A DNA stretch of 64,000 nt from the NCBI RefSeq assembly GCF_026230105.1, contig NC_079483.1, positions 2,783,312 through 2,847,311 on the forward strand, read 5' to 3'. Below the pieces are notes generated by a model. The model saw only the letters and a program-made list of their open reading frames with translations, made no database searches and was not told the origin of the DNA. How positions within the stretch are numbered: the stretch's first letter is position 1; each line of letters begins with the position of its first letter. A program made the translations under genes and the position numbers. Positions 32,975 through 44,500 of this stretch are shown in pieces. The stretch is from Diorhabda sublineata. Its lineage: Eukaryota > Arthropoda > Insecta > Coleoptera > Chrysomelidae.

Positions 32975-33440
32975 TTATGTAAAAAGCAAGCACAAGAGGG
33001 TAAACCCTATTACAACTTTTACAACTGTAGGTTGTAGTGCTCGGGAAAAGCGTGAATTGGCAGCTGATTCCACAGTCTTACACTTCTCCGATAAGTTGAA
33101 GATCTGGGCATCTGCAGGAGAACTCGGTAGTAAGAGTAGGTTTGCAAAAACTGATTTAGGCGGGATTATGTGAGACAGCTCGGAAGAGCATTTGCCGTGG
33201 TAGTATCGGTAAAACAGAGTCAGATCGGCGTACGTTTTTCTATTCTCTGCTGTCCAGGTTTCTGGTAAATTTAGGATCACCTATAAGTGTTCTCTTCTGT
33301 ATTGAGTCGAGTATTTTGAAGATATGCTTGGGAGCCGAGCTCCAAGTGTGCGAGCAATATTCTAAAGTAGACTAGTAAGATTAAGATAATAGCCACACCT
33401 ACACACAGCTTACGAAGTGTCTGCAGACGCCATCCCATTA
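32975..33440 (-). pseudogene. LINE reverse transcriptase C-terminal remnant
   Basis: Minus strand. After SSAPKHIFKILDSIQKRTL (about 33345-33285) comes a frame that is open for 101 codons: KTYADLTLFYRYYHGKCSSE, LSHIIPPKSVF and CKTVESAANSRFSRA. The block DSIQ+R...LFYRYYHG-CSSEL is typical of the C-terminus of Jockey/CR1-like ORF2, downstream of the polymerase. The normal end (LWNSLP...FP) is changed (ALQPTVV). A truncated 5' end is usual for LINE copies. Confidence 0.75.
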
Positions 33441-34850
33441 AATATATCGGGGTTATAATCCAAAAGAGAGCTAAGTTTATTAACAGTTTTCATGAGAATG
33501 AAGAGCTTTTGATCAAATTGAGATTTATCACCGAATTTTTAGTAAGAGAAGAACTAGACTTGTCATTAATGTTAAAGGTAACATATTTAACGGTCTAAAT
33601 ACTTAATTAGTAATTATTATCAATACTACATCTTTGGATTTTTTATGATATCTAATTTTTTTATATTTTTTGACCTATCGCATGGTTATTATGTCACCGA
33701 ATTAAAATCATTTATTATTTCATCAATATGTGTATTTTTTGGAGTAGAGTATATTACAACGAAACATCGTGGCATGAATATCCTCTATTTGAAATTGAAA
33801 TTCTTTCGATGACGCTCCAATTTTGTGAATTCTAAAATCTCAAAATTTCATCTATCATTTTGAAAGTAGTTTATATAGAGAAATTCTTACTTGGAAGATG
33901 TGAATATTCACGAATTATCTGTATGCTTGAAATGCCTCAAAATCTATTAACAAAATAATTATTATGGTCGATGAAAATCGAAAAGTGTTTACACAGAAAA
34001 TCCAATTTGAAATAAAAATCAAATAAAAACCAAATATCATTCGACAAGCATAAATTTATATAAAAAATTTTTTTATTCATCGAATTTATAACTTCAATTA
34101 ATGATAAACTAAAGAAAAAGTTCTTTTATGTTAATAGTAACTCTACTTCTCTGCAGTTATAGCTAGTCCTTTTTATAGCGCGTGATGACCACTAGGTGTT
34201 TTTACGTGAATAATTTTGTTATTCATCATTATTCATCAAATTGAATCCAAATTAACAATTTATTAATAAAGATAATTTGAATGGTTATAATCACAATAAC
34301 ATCGAATAAATAATTTTTTGATTAGATGATATAAATTTTCTTCGCCGACTAAAATTATTATAAATTCTATAAGGACAATGATAATTTGACATGAAAACCA
34401 AGAAAAACCACAAACAAGACATACCAAAATTATCTGCTATATTAACGTTATCCTTATTCACAATCGCCACTAGCATCACAGCGTACTTGTTAAAATCACT
34501 TCTTGATTTGTAGTGAGTTGTTTTTTTTTTCTTCTTCAATAATATTTCTGTTAGGTACTGAAAGTCTGGCGTCTCACTAGAATCGATTTTCGGGGCGCAT
34601 GTTCGCTGAAGTTCGGCACAACGTGCTTTACTTTTTACTATTCCACCACCGCGCTACAGAACAGTTGAATAACATCTGATCGAGAACCCTCTTTTTAGGA
34701 AGGTGGGGGTTATTACGGCCGATATGAGCAACAGGAGGGTGCAAGTGACACTTGGTTGGTAAAGAATTGGGTTATAATTAACAGATTTTTGCTAATTAGA
34801 CGCATTCGATCAATATCTAAATCTAACCAATATGAAAAATATTTTCTGTT
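33441..34850. other. No feature recognised
   Basis: AT-rich sequence. A slightly GC-richer island at 34560-34750 has no coding, tRNA or promoter features that I can name. Confidence 0.4.
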
Positions 34851-34932
34851 TTATTATCAATAAACAATGAACTTTTGTGAAATGAAAATGGACATTGTTT
34901 AAAAAATATTCTACATACTCAACATTTTGGAA

Positions 34933-35015
<83 letters not shown>

Positions 35016-35044
35016 CTTCCAGAATCAATTGCAGATTATAAAAA

Positions 35045-35092
<48 letters not shown>

Positions 35093-35170
35093 TTCCAAAA
35101 TGTTGAGTATGTAGAATATTTTTTAAACAATGTCCATTTTCATTTCACAAAAGTTGATTGTTTATTGTTT

Positions 35171-35249
<79 letters not shown>

Positions 35250-35281
35250 CTTCCAGAATCAATTGCAGATTATAAAAACTC
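34851..35281. repeat. Composite palindrome with three (TA)n tracts
   Basis: Arms of about 84 bp (34851-34934 and 35091-35176) are inverted copies of each other, nearly identical. Three (TA)n tracts lie at 34935-35011, 35049-35090 and 35177-35246. A 34-bp segment (TTCTTCCAGAATCAATTGCA and on) occurs directly repeated at 35014-35047 and 35248-35281. Long alternating Tyr-Ile frames here are only the translated microsatellite. Confidence 0.9.
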
Positions 35282-36489
35282 TTGCCGACAATTTTTTTTG
35301 ATCTACCATAGGCGTAGATACTTCATTTTATAAATTTATTATTTTTATAAATACTTTTAAAGGAAGTACTCGTTAAAAGGCAATCAAATCATTATAAATT
35401 GGACGGCATTATACGCCGTTATGTAGACAGATGCACTTGTGGTCCTACTTGGAATTTGAAGAAAACGTAAATAGTCGAGTAAAATGTACCTGCCTGTAAG
35501 GGAGTTTGGTTTAAACAGGGTACCAGACGTGAACTGAGCCCTTTTTGTACCCAATTCGTCTGTTAGAATTTCGGTAGTTTTTTATCTGTCGCAAATAATC
35601 TTGTCGCCATTAAACTATCCTTTTCGATTCGGTTATTGTCATTCATTTATTCAATTTTTTTTGTTTAAAACCACATGCTGACAAAACTTGACGTAAAAAA
35701 GGGGTCAACAACGGAATTTGAGATAATAAGCTGGAAACTCGTATACAGCTTCATTTTGACGTTCTAAAAGTTGTCTCAAAACTCTCATATTATCTCGTGT
35801 CTGCGTCGTGAGATATTCGAGGTCAAAGGTCACGAAAATCGTTTTTTGCAATTATCTCCGTTTCTATGGTTGCAATCACTTTAACACTTATAATGAAAAT
35901 TAAAGATAAAAACATTTGCCACAACTTTTGTCTCAACTTTTTTTTTATACGCTCAAGCCTTTTTGAGATAGAGAACAGAGAGCACACAGCACTCAGGCAA
36001 ATATACTGTAATACAAGGGGTCCACCGTATTATTCAGCATTATCAGATTGCTGAATATTTTCCTTTTTTCAGCATTCGAATATATTTAAAATAACTTGCT
36101 GTGTTTGTATATCTAAATCTTTACAATTAAATTCACATATATTTTTATTCTCACTACAACGCAATTTCGTTGTCTTCATTAGTCCATGGTTGAAAGGACG
36201 CTCATATTTTTATTTATTCAAAGAAATTTATCAATTAAATTAAGCGATGCCAATGTCTGCTAAGAATATCTCGAAGAACTTGTGCACATACAGCTTGGTC
36301 AATAGAAATGCATTTATGTTCACGATTTGATATTTTCATCAGTGAACAGTGAAGATGACGAGTCCACGAGGACTGACGATTTGTTAGATGTTTACGAGGA
36401 GTAAACATTATTTTTCATTTCTTAATTTGGTATGAGGGCCGTGTGTATTTATGAAATACTGGGTCAAAGATAGATTTAATGTTATATTT
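35282..36489. other. Unassigned spacer
   Basis: Contains a stretch (35700-36020) with a GAGATATTCGAGGTCAAAGG phrase of the kind seen in non-coding ends of insect DNA transposons, but no partner repeat was found. No coding recognised. Confidence 0.35.
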
Positions 36490-36765
36490 GGTCTGTACTG
36501 TTGTATGGAACTGAGATTTCGACCCTGGAGGCCACCACAATTAACAATATATAAGCATTTGAGACGTGGTTTCATAGACGAATGCTAAGAACACCACGAC
36601 TAGGAAACACCACGCAAGGAAATGAAGCAGTTTCAACCAGAGCAAATACAATGGAAATCAGTACTGTGTTTTATAACTTATAATGATGGGAAAAATAGAG
36701 CGCCGCAGAGACGCTGGAAGAAAACAAATCTTTTGGTTTAGGAACATCCGGAAATGTTTACTTAT
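36490..36765 (+). pseudogene. LINE (endonuclease-reverse transcriptase) C-terminal remnant
   Basis: Plus-strand decayed LINE end. LLYGTEISTLEATTINNI (about 36502-36560), AFETWFHRRMLRTPRL (about 36553-36605), a divergent linker, then IERRRDAGRKQIFWFRNI (about 36695-36750). These are the LLYG-E-W.L...EAFE-W--RR+L and GRR..GR++..W--ni blocks of the reverse transcriptase C-terminus. Frame shifts throughout; the polymerase core is not present. Confidence 0.72.
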
Positions 36766-37739
36766 AACTATAAATTTAAGGCATGAAGAATTACTTAATT
36801 AAAAATATCAATTTTAGATTTCAAGTCATAATTACTTACATAATATTGATTATAAAACTAAATACTGTGTATGGGACCCATCATCTAACCAGTTACTTAA
36901 TATTTATATATTCATTGTGATAAAGGACATTGACTTTTATATGACATATTCTAGTCGATAAAACATTGTACCAAACCCTATTTATGCATCGATACCTTCA
37001 GCTGTCTAATTACAATGAAACTCAATACCACTTCTAACTCCTGTTGTCCAGCTAACGTAAAAACGATAAAGGTAAGGTATAATTTCTATGAATTGCTAAC
37101 GAAGGAACGGGTCTCATGTTTCTATTTCACGGTAATGGTCAATTCAAGTGAGTATCTAACAATGAAATTATGTCCTTAATAAGAATGGGGCGTAGGTAAG
37201 TTTCAAGAAAAGAAGGGAATTACTCCTGGGGGATCTTCCGTAGCAACTGCTGTACTTTTGATTTGATTGATGGTAAAAAAGAGGGCGAAATATATATATA
37301 GGAGAATGGAGAGAAAAATTTTAATTAAATCAAGTAGGTAATTTAATAATTTATAATTCTAAAATTTTCTTTGATTCAAAATACGATTGAGAATAAAATA
37401 ACTTAAATTAAGATAATGTGAACAAGTACCATAAAGTAGAGCTGTCAACATTTATTACAATAAATAATAGTTTGAGAATGGAGTAATCAAAATTCTGAAG
37501 TTAAGTTTTTAAAATTTACTAAACAAAAAATGAAAAATGGAGTCAAATTTCTGCAATCAATAGATCGCCTACATCATGAATATCAAAATCAAAAGAGAAA
37601 TCTGTATGTGAACAACTTCTAGAAATTCTCTCTTCAGTGTATTTGATCCCGTGTCAAGAATTTTTGTTAATTGAATCTATGATTTTTTTATATTTCGTTG
37701 ATCGTTAAAGCAGTTTTTTTTGTTATTGATGACCTTTTA
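36766..37739. other. No feature recognised
   Basis: AT-rich spacer with no assigned motifs. Confidence 0.4.
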
Positions 37740-37754
37740 GTCTATTTTCTAAAT

Positions 37755-37857
37755 ACTGAGATGTCTCGGGAGCTTGAAACATATATATCTAAAACAATCC
37801 CCATCTTTTTGATGATTCTACAAACTGCTTAGTTAGCTCCAATTTAATATGAAGAGA
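37755..37857 (-). pseudogene. Family U fragment, copy 2 (about 100 bp)
   Basis: Nearly identical to 39845-39937 at the DNA level (shared GGGAGCTTGAAACATATATA-type sequence with few changes), so it belongs to the same family. On the minus strand it encodes the IKLGL...F..LQKDG...Y-C-K-P block. Only this short part is left; it lies against the Penelope reverse transcriptase. Confidence 0.75.
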
Positions 37858-38690
37858 TTTAGATTTTAATTTAGTGAAATATTTGGATAATGTATTACAT
37901 TCTACCAATTCTAATACTATCTTATATACTAATATTATATCGAAATAATTCGATAGTTATTGGGAAAGTCCTTGTACATATGGTAAAGAAAAATCTGTTT
38001 TGTTCCTCAATTGATTATAATATCTATTTATCATTTTCTTGTATACTTGTTTATAATTTTTTCCGGATAATCATTTGATTTCAATACAGTTCTTGCGTTT
38101 TGAATAGCTAAGCATTACATCCAGGATCTGATAAATGGATAGATCTATCAGCCAAACTTATTATCACTGATTTTTTTCTGACACAAGATGACACGAATTG
38201 AAGTTCAAATATCTTAAAGAAGGTGTTGTATACCATCTTGATCTTATATTACTTTTATATAATATTTTGTTCCATTTCGATTGTGAATTGCAGTTTATTA
38301 TGATATGAATTGAATTTTTAATTATGTTTTCCATATCATTCTTTGGTACAGCAGTAATGCAATTATCTACATAACGGAAAAAGAATGAGATATTTATATT
38401 AAATTTGCTTAAGACAGTTCCCTCAAGATCTTCTATTGCAAATTATGCTATAACCCTTGATATGGAAGATCCCATAGCACAACCATCAATTTGTTGATTT
38501 TTTCTTTTCCATATTTGAGTATGTTGTTGTATTTGATAGTTCTATAGCTTTAATGAATTCGTTTTGAGGTGTGTCTGTATATTCTTTAATTTTTTCGCAT
38601 TTTATATATTTATATATTAAGAAGCTACATCTAACGAAATAAATAAATATTCTTATTCAGTTTTTAAATTTGATTCATGATTAACATGAA
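37858..38690 (-). pseudogene. Penelope-like reverse transcriptase remnant
   Basis: Minus strand. IKEYTDTPQNEFIKAIELS (about 38590-38530), WLCYGIFHIKG corresponding to GCAMGSSISP, FAIEDLEGTVLSKFNINI (about 38445-38390), FFFRYVDNCITAVPKNDMEN (about 38385-38325; the usual catalytic YVDD is YVDN), WYTTPSLRYLNFNSCHLVSE (about 38235-38175) and LADRSIHLSDPG with NNIQENDK-like end. The RYVDDC-TAVP and RYLNFNS blocks are typical of Penelope elements. The GIY-YIG endonuclease is not seen. Several frame changes; the active-site change alone would inactivate it. Confidence 0.82.
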
Positions 38691-38768
38691 AAGGCAGTTC
38701 CTTTTGTTACTAAATGCATATCGTATTCAAAAGAAGTTATCATTTAACTAAGATAACAACACTAAAGC

Positions 38769-38820
38769 AAACCTAACCTAATCGAGGCTAAGGTAAACTT
38801 AACCTAACCTAACCTAGCCT
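38769..38820. repeat. Interstitial telomere-type repeats (CCTAA)
   Basis: ACCTAACCTAATC, then AACCTAACCTAACCTAGCC. These are short runs of CCTAA, the complement of the insect telomere unit TTAGG, with variants. Too short to be a telomere. Confidence 0.6.
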
Positions 38821-39354
38821 TGCCTAATCAGAAAATGGATTCATTTCTTTATTTGTTTAGCAACATCGGTTTTCGATATGTTGAATAAATAAAAACAATT
38901 ATTTTAGACTTTTTCTACTGTACGTCTTCCCCCATTTCCTAAAATTATACCCCCAAAAGAAAATATTTCGTTGAATTCATTAATCCACTTCATCAAACCG
39001 AACCGGAAGGTAACTCCAATTATTGGTAAAAGCAGAAGTACTGATTTTGGACATTTGGAACCTCGATTAAAGGATTCTACGACCTTGAAAACACTAAACT
39101 AATGTGATTTCTAGCCAGACTAATATGGAAGTATTGCCCAAACTTCGGTCCCATATTTTTCAACTGCATGAAATATTTTTGCTGAATGCTATGTTTTAAG
39201 CTATGCTGATTTCAAAAATAACTTCCATTACTCTCCAACATGTATAGTTTTTTAGCCAAAATAAAAACATAATAATGAGAAACATAAACTATCCGTTACA
39301 AGAAACACACAGCACAATATTTATTAAAACCTATCAACAATTATTTTTCGTTAT
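38821..39354. other. No feature recognised
   Basis: AT-rich spacer before the family U copy. Confidence 0.4.
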
Positions 39355-39945
39355 ATACAACTTTATGTTTGCACATTTTCCTTGTGAAACCTTTTCTTCT
39401 TTTCTTTGATGCTTCCCCGAACTGGTTTTTGGTTTCCTTCTTTGGTTTCTCACTTAAGCATCCACCAGTACTCCACTACTCCACTACTGACATCCCATCA
39501 TTTTTGGTAATATCTCTTGATAACACGTACATCCTGGTGCAATCTTTCACCTTGTTCTCCACTGAAGACAGCCATGTTTTCAGCAAAATATCCAATATGG
39601 GGGTATAAAAAGTGAACTTATAAGCTCATCTTGCACCCTTAAGCTCTATACGCTATCAGCATGCGCTGTACAATATATTCGGGATCCTTGGTTTGGCCCA
39701 AAAACTTCTGCACTCCATTTTTGAAAGAATTCCATGTTTCTTTTTCCATTTCTCCCATTGATTCAGGAAATGGGGGATCGGACAAAAAGTTTTCTTATGT
39801 TGGAGCCAGTGAAAACTCCTTCTTTTAACTTTGCTTTAGACAATTTCGGGAGCTTGGAACATATATATCTAAAACAATCCCCATCTTTTTGCAATGATTC
39901 TACAAACTGCTTAGTTAGCCCCAATTTAATATGAAGAGGTGGCCA
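39355..39945 (-). pseudogene. Unknown multicopy family U, copy 3 (C-terminal half)
   Basis: Minus strand. IKLGLTKQFVESLQKDGDCF then YICSKLPKLSKAKLKEGVFT and GSNIRKLF (39935-39770), followed after frame changes by RMLIAYRV, MAVFSGEQGERLHQDV (about 39585-39540), DGMSVVEYWWMLK and an ETK/RRK-rich end near 39400. The order and spacing match copy 1 at 24599-25089 (IKLGL, EHGE-QDI, W-L-R). Several stops, so not coding. The part at 39845-39937 is nearly repeated at 37755-37857. Confidence 0.65.
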
Positions 39946-40643
39946 GTCAGTTGTTGTCTAGGGTAGCTATCTGGCTTTACTATCCCACAAGTATAGAAAA
40001 CAAGGGAATCAAAATCTATAAGAAAATGTACGAAAAACATATGCAGTTTTTTATTTGTTGAACTGAGTTATCGAAATGAGAACTTATATTCTAATTCAAA
40101 AAATCTAGTATCAAATTTAAATTGGAAAAACATTCTTTAAAGTTCGTTAAGCTAATCAAGCTCTACTACAATTCTTGTTTAATAATGAAGGCTACTTTAA
40201 AATCTGGCAACCCCGTACAATACTCACACCAAGTATAATCAACAACTATACTGTTATAAGAATTGGAGAGTAATTTTTTATTGAATCGATAATTATTGTC
40301 AATCGGTTATGTCTTGCCAGGAGGTCGTCGTCGCTTATGCAACCCACTGAGCAATTTTACTTCTGTTCCCGTAATGGCTTACCACCGACAACGATGACTC
40401 ATTCGCCGGCAAAGTGTCAACACTCTCATGTATTCCCTGCTGTCACACTTCGTTTACCACCAGCGTATTTAGGACGGGTTTTGGATGAAAAACAAATATT
40501 TATAAAATCTGACAGTGACTTTTTTGGCCAATACAACACTTGGACTTATATTAATATTATACTAATAGGTTTTATGAAAACTTTAGGATTTATAAATATA
40601 TTAATTTGAAGATACTAGTTGTTATCCAAAAGTACAATGATGG

Positions 40644-40646
<3 letters not shown>
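39946..40646. other. Unassigned spacer
   Basis: A 90-codon open frame (40337-40609) has no recognisable domain and is mostly low-complexity at the end. Nothing else. Confidence 0.35.

Positions 40647-40694
<48 letters not shown>
40647..40694. repeat. (TA)n microsatellite
   Basis: About 24 TA units after GATGGAAT. Two other (TA)n tracts in the window follow a TTTTGGAATyTA phrase. Confidence 0.95.
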
Positions 40695-40696
<2 letters not shown>

Positions 40697-40724
40697 TTAT
40701 AGAAATTCCTTGCGTTGCATTTAC

Positions 40725-41190
40725 GGGGGCTGTCTGATAAGTTTCTGATCGTATAAATGAGCCCTTGTGGAGACTTTTTCTGAAAATGTAAAAATTGAGT
40801 ATCGAGCTATCATTGAATGTCTAATTGTTTCTGAAAGTCAATACGCCTACGCAAATGAATGAAGAGTTACGACACAGTGGCCAAAGATTCTTCACCATCA
40901 TTTACAACTAGAAAATTCTGCCAGCTGATGACGAGCATTCAGGACAGCCAAAAACTACGGCAACCAGCGATATCATCGAATGTCGAATTGATATTAGAGA
41001 GATAGAATGTATGCATTAGTTATCCGTTCGTTGGTACGGCGATTGCTCACTTTGGATCAAAAGCGCATTTGAATGAACTTTATTCAGGATCCACCACTAC
41101 ACTTCCGAAATGAAAAAACAGTTAAAAATGTGAATTTCAAAATTAGCATTGGTTCTCATCGACATTTTTTCCATAAAAACTGAATGTTGC
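40725..41190 (+). pseudogene. mariner transposase remnant, 5' half
   Basis: Starts with a GGGGGCTGTCTGATAAGTTT type mariner end (about 40726). KIEYRAIIECL (about 40788-40820) is the usual mariner N-terminus; then RVTTQWPKIL, DEHSGQPKTTATSDIIE (about 40932-40985) and RWYGDCSLWIKS-like or ARWVPRLLTLDQKRI-like coding (about 41030-41072). It stops before the catalytic domain. Frame shifts throughout. Confidence 0.65.
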
Positions 41191-42599
41191 CACAAATAGT
41201 GGATGATTAAACACATTTGAAATAGTTGTGAAATAATTAAAATCAATTAATATCTTTTATAGAGTATCATCTCTCTTCGGATTAGAGTGATATTAACATT
41301 ATTCTGAAGACACCATTCACTATAACGACATTACCACTCTTAGTTAGACTTTTTGGTCCTTCGAGCCGGATATAAACCTATAGAAGGCTCAAAGGACTAA
41401 ACAGTGCTATTTTAGTGGTAGTAAGTAATATAATATTTTATAATATAATAATTTTTCAAATTTGTCTGTCTCAAATTATTCAGATCTTCATCCCCAATCA
41501 TAGATAACTAAACAGTAGATTGAATAAAATATTTGTAATAGCATATTTGGGATCATTTTACTAGATATTTGGTTAGTTTTGACTTTTGAATTCTGAAATT
41601 GGTACAAATATTATGTAATACCTTTTTAGAAGGTTGTATACAAAATTTAAGTACGAGCATGTATGCATTATGTTGCAAAATATTATTTATAATTGTTATT
41701 TTTTAGTTTAGCTGTAGTATCGTGATAAAATATAAATTGACAATATAAATTAAATATTAACATTGCTTGTGTATATTTCATATCGCTTAAGAGTCTTGCT
41801 CTAATGTTGAAAATTGTATTCATACCACATCTTTTCAAAAGCTCTAAATATGTATTGGCCTCCACCAATAAATCATCCCCAATTCTTATTGTTCAATTTT
41901 ACCTTATTAAGATTAAGCTTCTTGATTTGTATTACTTTTTATTCATTCTGTAGATTCTTCTTAACCCATGAGTGCCTAAATGATTTTTTTTTCGCTTATT
42001 GTCAACTTTAACTATTTTTTTTGTTGAGAATTCATCAAATTGACAACTGACCCGACCTATCCCAACCTAGACCCTATCCTTACCTCACACTATTTTGTTT
42101 TATATATTGTCAAAGTTGGTAACTATGTTCATGTTAATTTTCAATTTAGTTGAATTGGCAGGCAATAAGTACTTTTTGATATGTGCACACGACAGCGAAG
42201 AAGTGAAGGACAGGCAAACGTGCTCTAATTTGTAATCTCAAGAATTGTTAAGTATTGAGCAACAATCCGACGATTGTTAAGCAAGAGTTTTGTTAATCAA
42301 AACAAGTATTGTCAAACAATTCAAAAGTTATGATCATTTCGTATCAAATTAAAATTTTGTATTCAAATCTTGTCGCCAAAACTTTGTTCATTAATTTTCT
42401 TTCACAGAATTGTGAGAATTGTAAATAAACAAATAAATTGCTTTGTGTTCATTGACAGGTACCTTTTAAAACTCTGTTCAATAAACTGAACAATTTGTCA
42501 ACTTTGGACTTCATCATTTCTCAACAAAGAACCCAAATCCACTTAAAAATAACAACCAAACCAAACCAAATGGCAGATTTAAGTACAGAATTACAAATA
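41191..42599. other. No feature recognised
   Basis: AT-rich. CCCGACCTATCCCAACCTAG at 42050-42070 resembles degenerate telomere-type repeats. No coding seen. Confidence 0.4.
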
Positions 42600-42850
42600 T
42601 TTTAGTAAAAATAGCAACTTCCTCCGAGGCTTGCAAAGAAGATTTCATAGGCCGGAAAATTGATGGCGACCGTTTTTTAGGAAAGTCATGGGATTGTGTT
42701 CATCGACTTTTTCCTGTTTCCTAACCATAAGGTTTTACTTGTAGGCTTAAACGCCTATTTTGAGAAGAAAGACAGTAACTAATAATTTGGAAAAGTTAAG
42801 AAGATTAGAACATCGCTGAAAAGCGTATAGAAATGGAGGAAGGTTTCGAA
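42600..42850 (+). pseudogene. mariner transposase fragment with central deletion
   Basis: AGKLMATVF-ESHGIVFIDF (42650-42712) is the mariner block before the second catalytic D. It is joined directly to FLFPNHKVLLVGLNAYFEKK (about 42712-42770), which lies after the third catalytic D, and then LEKLRRLEHR-KAYRNGG (about 42788-42840). So the catalytic residues have been removed by a deletion of about 70 codons. Plus strand. Confidence 0.68.
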
Positions 42851-43128
42851 AACTAATTATAATTTTTGAAAAAATGTCTTGCATATGAAAGTACCAGTAA
42901 GAGGTAGTACTTCTAAGAGTATTAATTAAAATTTTATGTTACTTTTCTACTTGATCGCATGTCCTAGTAATGACAGATTCTAATCATTGAAACCTTGATG
43001 TTTGACAGCACAGTTAGATATAAGGGACTGACAAATATTTTAATTGAATTCAAAGTATTTGTTGAGTAAAAACTTCTTCATGTTTTCGTATGTAATCTTG
43101 TGAGTTCATATCAACCACATGCTGTCAT

Positions 43129-43185
43129 GTTAGGTTAGGTTGGTGAATAATGTGTCATAAAAAACCTAACCCAACCTAACCTAAA
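43129..43185. repeat. Inverted pair of telomere-type repeats
   Basis: GTTAGGTTAGGTTGG (43129-43143) and CCAACCTAACCTAA (43171-43184) form a hairpin around a 27-bp loop. Units are TTAGG on one side and CCTAA on the other. Confidence 0.7.
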
Positions 43186-43290
43186 GACTCATTTTCATGC
43201 GATATAATAGTGGTATAACACTTTAAGTCATAACTGTGTTACATTTTTGGTGGTTGTTTTCATGTAATTAAATGTTGCACTTTAAAGTCT

Positions 43291-43345
43291 AACTTCAGTC
43301 TCTGAAGATGATAACTTGTTTAACGAAAGCATTTTCAGTGTTCTG
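43291..43345 (+). repeat. Hammerhead-like repeat, copy D (decayed)
   Basis: CAGTCTCTGAAGATGATAAC then TTGTTTAACGAAAGC. The core CTGAAGA is kept, but the second hairpin strand (TTTAAC) and the downstream GTC-AGAC part are lost. Confidence 0.5.
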
Positions 43346-43395
43346 AGATATTGATTATTCATAATAAAACAATTTTAATTATTGTAATAATACTT

Positions 43396-43805
43396 AATAC
43401 AAGGGTCGTTACTAAACTTTTAAGATATGGCAACACTAATATGAATATGGCAATTCTGACATTGTCATCATGAAATTTGACATTTTTAATTGTGAACGTA
43501 CTACGTATTTTCATACGAGTGCTATTTTAGTTGTCTACAGATAACTGAAACATTCATTTTGGTCGTGGAGTAAGCGAACCGATGAACTTTCGACTTTTGG
43601 TGATGAAGCACCATCTCGAGCCACCGGATTATGCTAGTTTTTAGAATTCAATATTGGTCGCCTTTCCCTGCAGGATGAATTTCGTGAAGGTCGTCCAACA
43701 TCGGATGTTGTACCAGAAAACATCGATGCTGTGCGTAAACTGATATTCCATGAACGACATATGAGATACATCTGGATTCAATTTTAAAATTCAGCATTGA
43801 TTGTT
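43396..43805 (+). pseudogene. mariner transposase remnant, 5' half
   Basis: Starts TACAAGGGTCGTTACTAAAC near 43399, a mariner-type terminal sequence. Then a FGDEAPSRATG-like block in frame changes (about 43597-43630), LEFNIGRLSLQDEFREGRPT (about 43645-43700), SDVVPENIDAVRKLIFHERH (about 43702-43760). The similarity fades near 43800 before the catalytic domain. Same family as 18590-19440, which keeps the complementary C-terminal half. Confidence 0.8.
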
Positions 43806-44069
43806 AATTGTTAATTCATACTTAGTTGAAAACTATGAGTTGGAGTCGTTTCAGACTGATGGAAGGATATCAAATGTTCATATCATCACAAACGTATGGC
43901 ATTGAACATAAATGGAGGATTGATGAGAGCGCTTAGTTGCCAGCATCAGGTTCCTTGATTGATGAACGTAGCTTAACCATAAGAAGTAAGTACAGTTTGA
44001 TGTACAGTTTTGACGAAGAGGACTCGTATACAAATTTAGGACCTCGCGCATGAGGATAGCAGACAATCG

Positions 44070-44500
44070 TCAGAAACATATGGATGAGTCTAAATTGGCA
44101 GACGCAAGTTCCGTAAAAACCGAATTATTGAGGACTACTGGTTGTTGAGAATGATTAAGGATGGCTTAGTAGCTTTCAGATCAGAAGTTTGCTCCAAGAA
44201 TCGCCACGATAGTGAGACATTGATTCCACTTATCCTAAAACATGTGGAAGAAAATACGCATAAATGAGTGGCGTACTTTTAACTGCTTTACAGAATACGG
44301 TTATCCCCAAGGAGTAAGCATTTTATAGTGACCAATGAGCGCATACTTCTGTGGGCGTAATGTAAGAAAGGACCCGACCATGTTATTGAGTACCGACGGC
44401 GACGTTGGGGCACGCAACATGAAAAAGATAAGTTTCAGGCCTTGTTAGATGGGATTCTAGACTTGTATAAATTACGAGATTTGAAAACAATTTTTTAGGT
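44070..44500 (+). pseudogene. Merlin (ISXO2/IS1016-like) transposase remnant
   Basis: Plus strand in changing frames: MDESKLAD, GRRKFRKNRIIEDYWLLRMI (about 44097-44155), FRSEVCSKNRHDSETLIPLI then LKHVEENTHK (44177-44265), VTNERI and IEYRRRRWGTQHEKDKFQAL (about 44384-44440) with LLDGILDLYKL. This is the order of ISXO2-like DDE domains (DE.KFG+RKYxRG, LIPLI...V..GT, EYMWR). The second catalytic D (TDEW) and the N/D-E part are degraded. The N-terminal zinc-binding part may lie in 43850-44066. Confidence 0.7.

Noticed and set aside
34810..35333. Long Tyr-Ile open frames on both strands
   Set aside because: They are translations of (TA)n microsatellites and have no independent coding evidence.
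42050..42075. Possible telomere repeat CCCGACCTATCCCAACCTAG
   Set aside because: Too irregular to be counted as TTAGG-type repeat.
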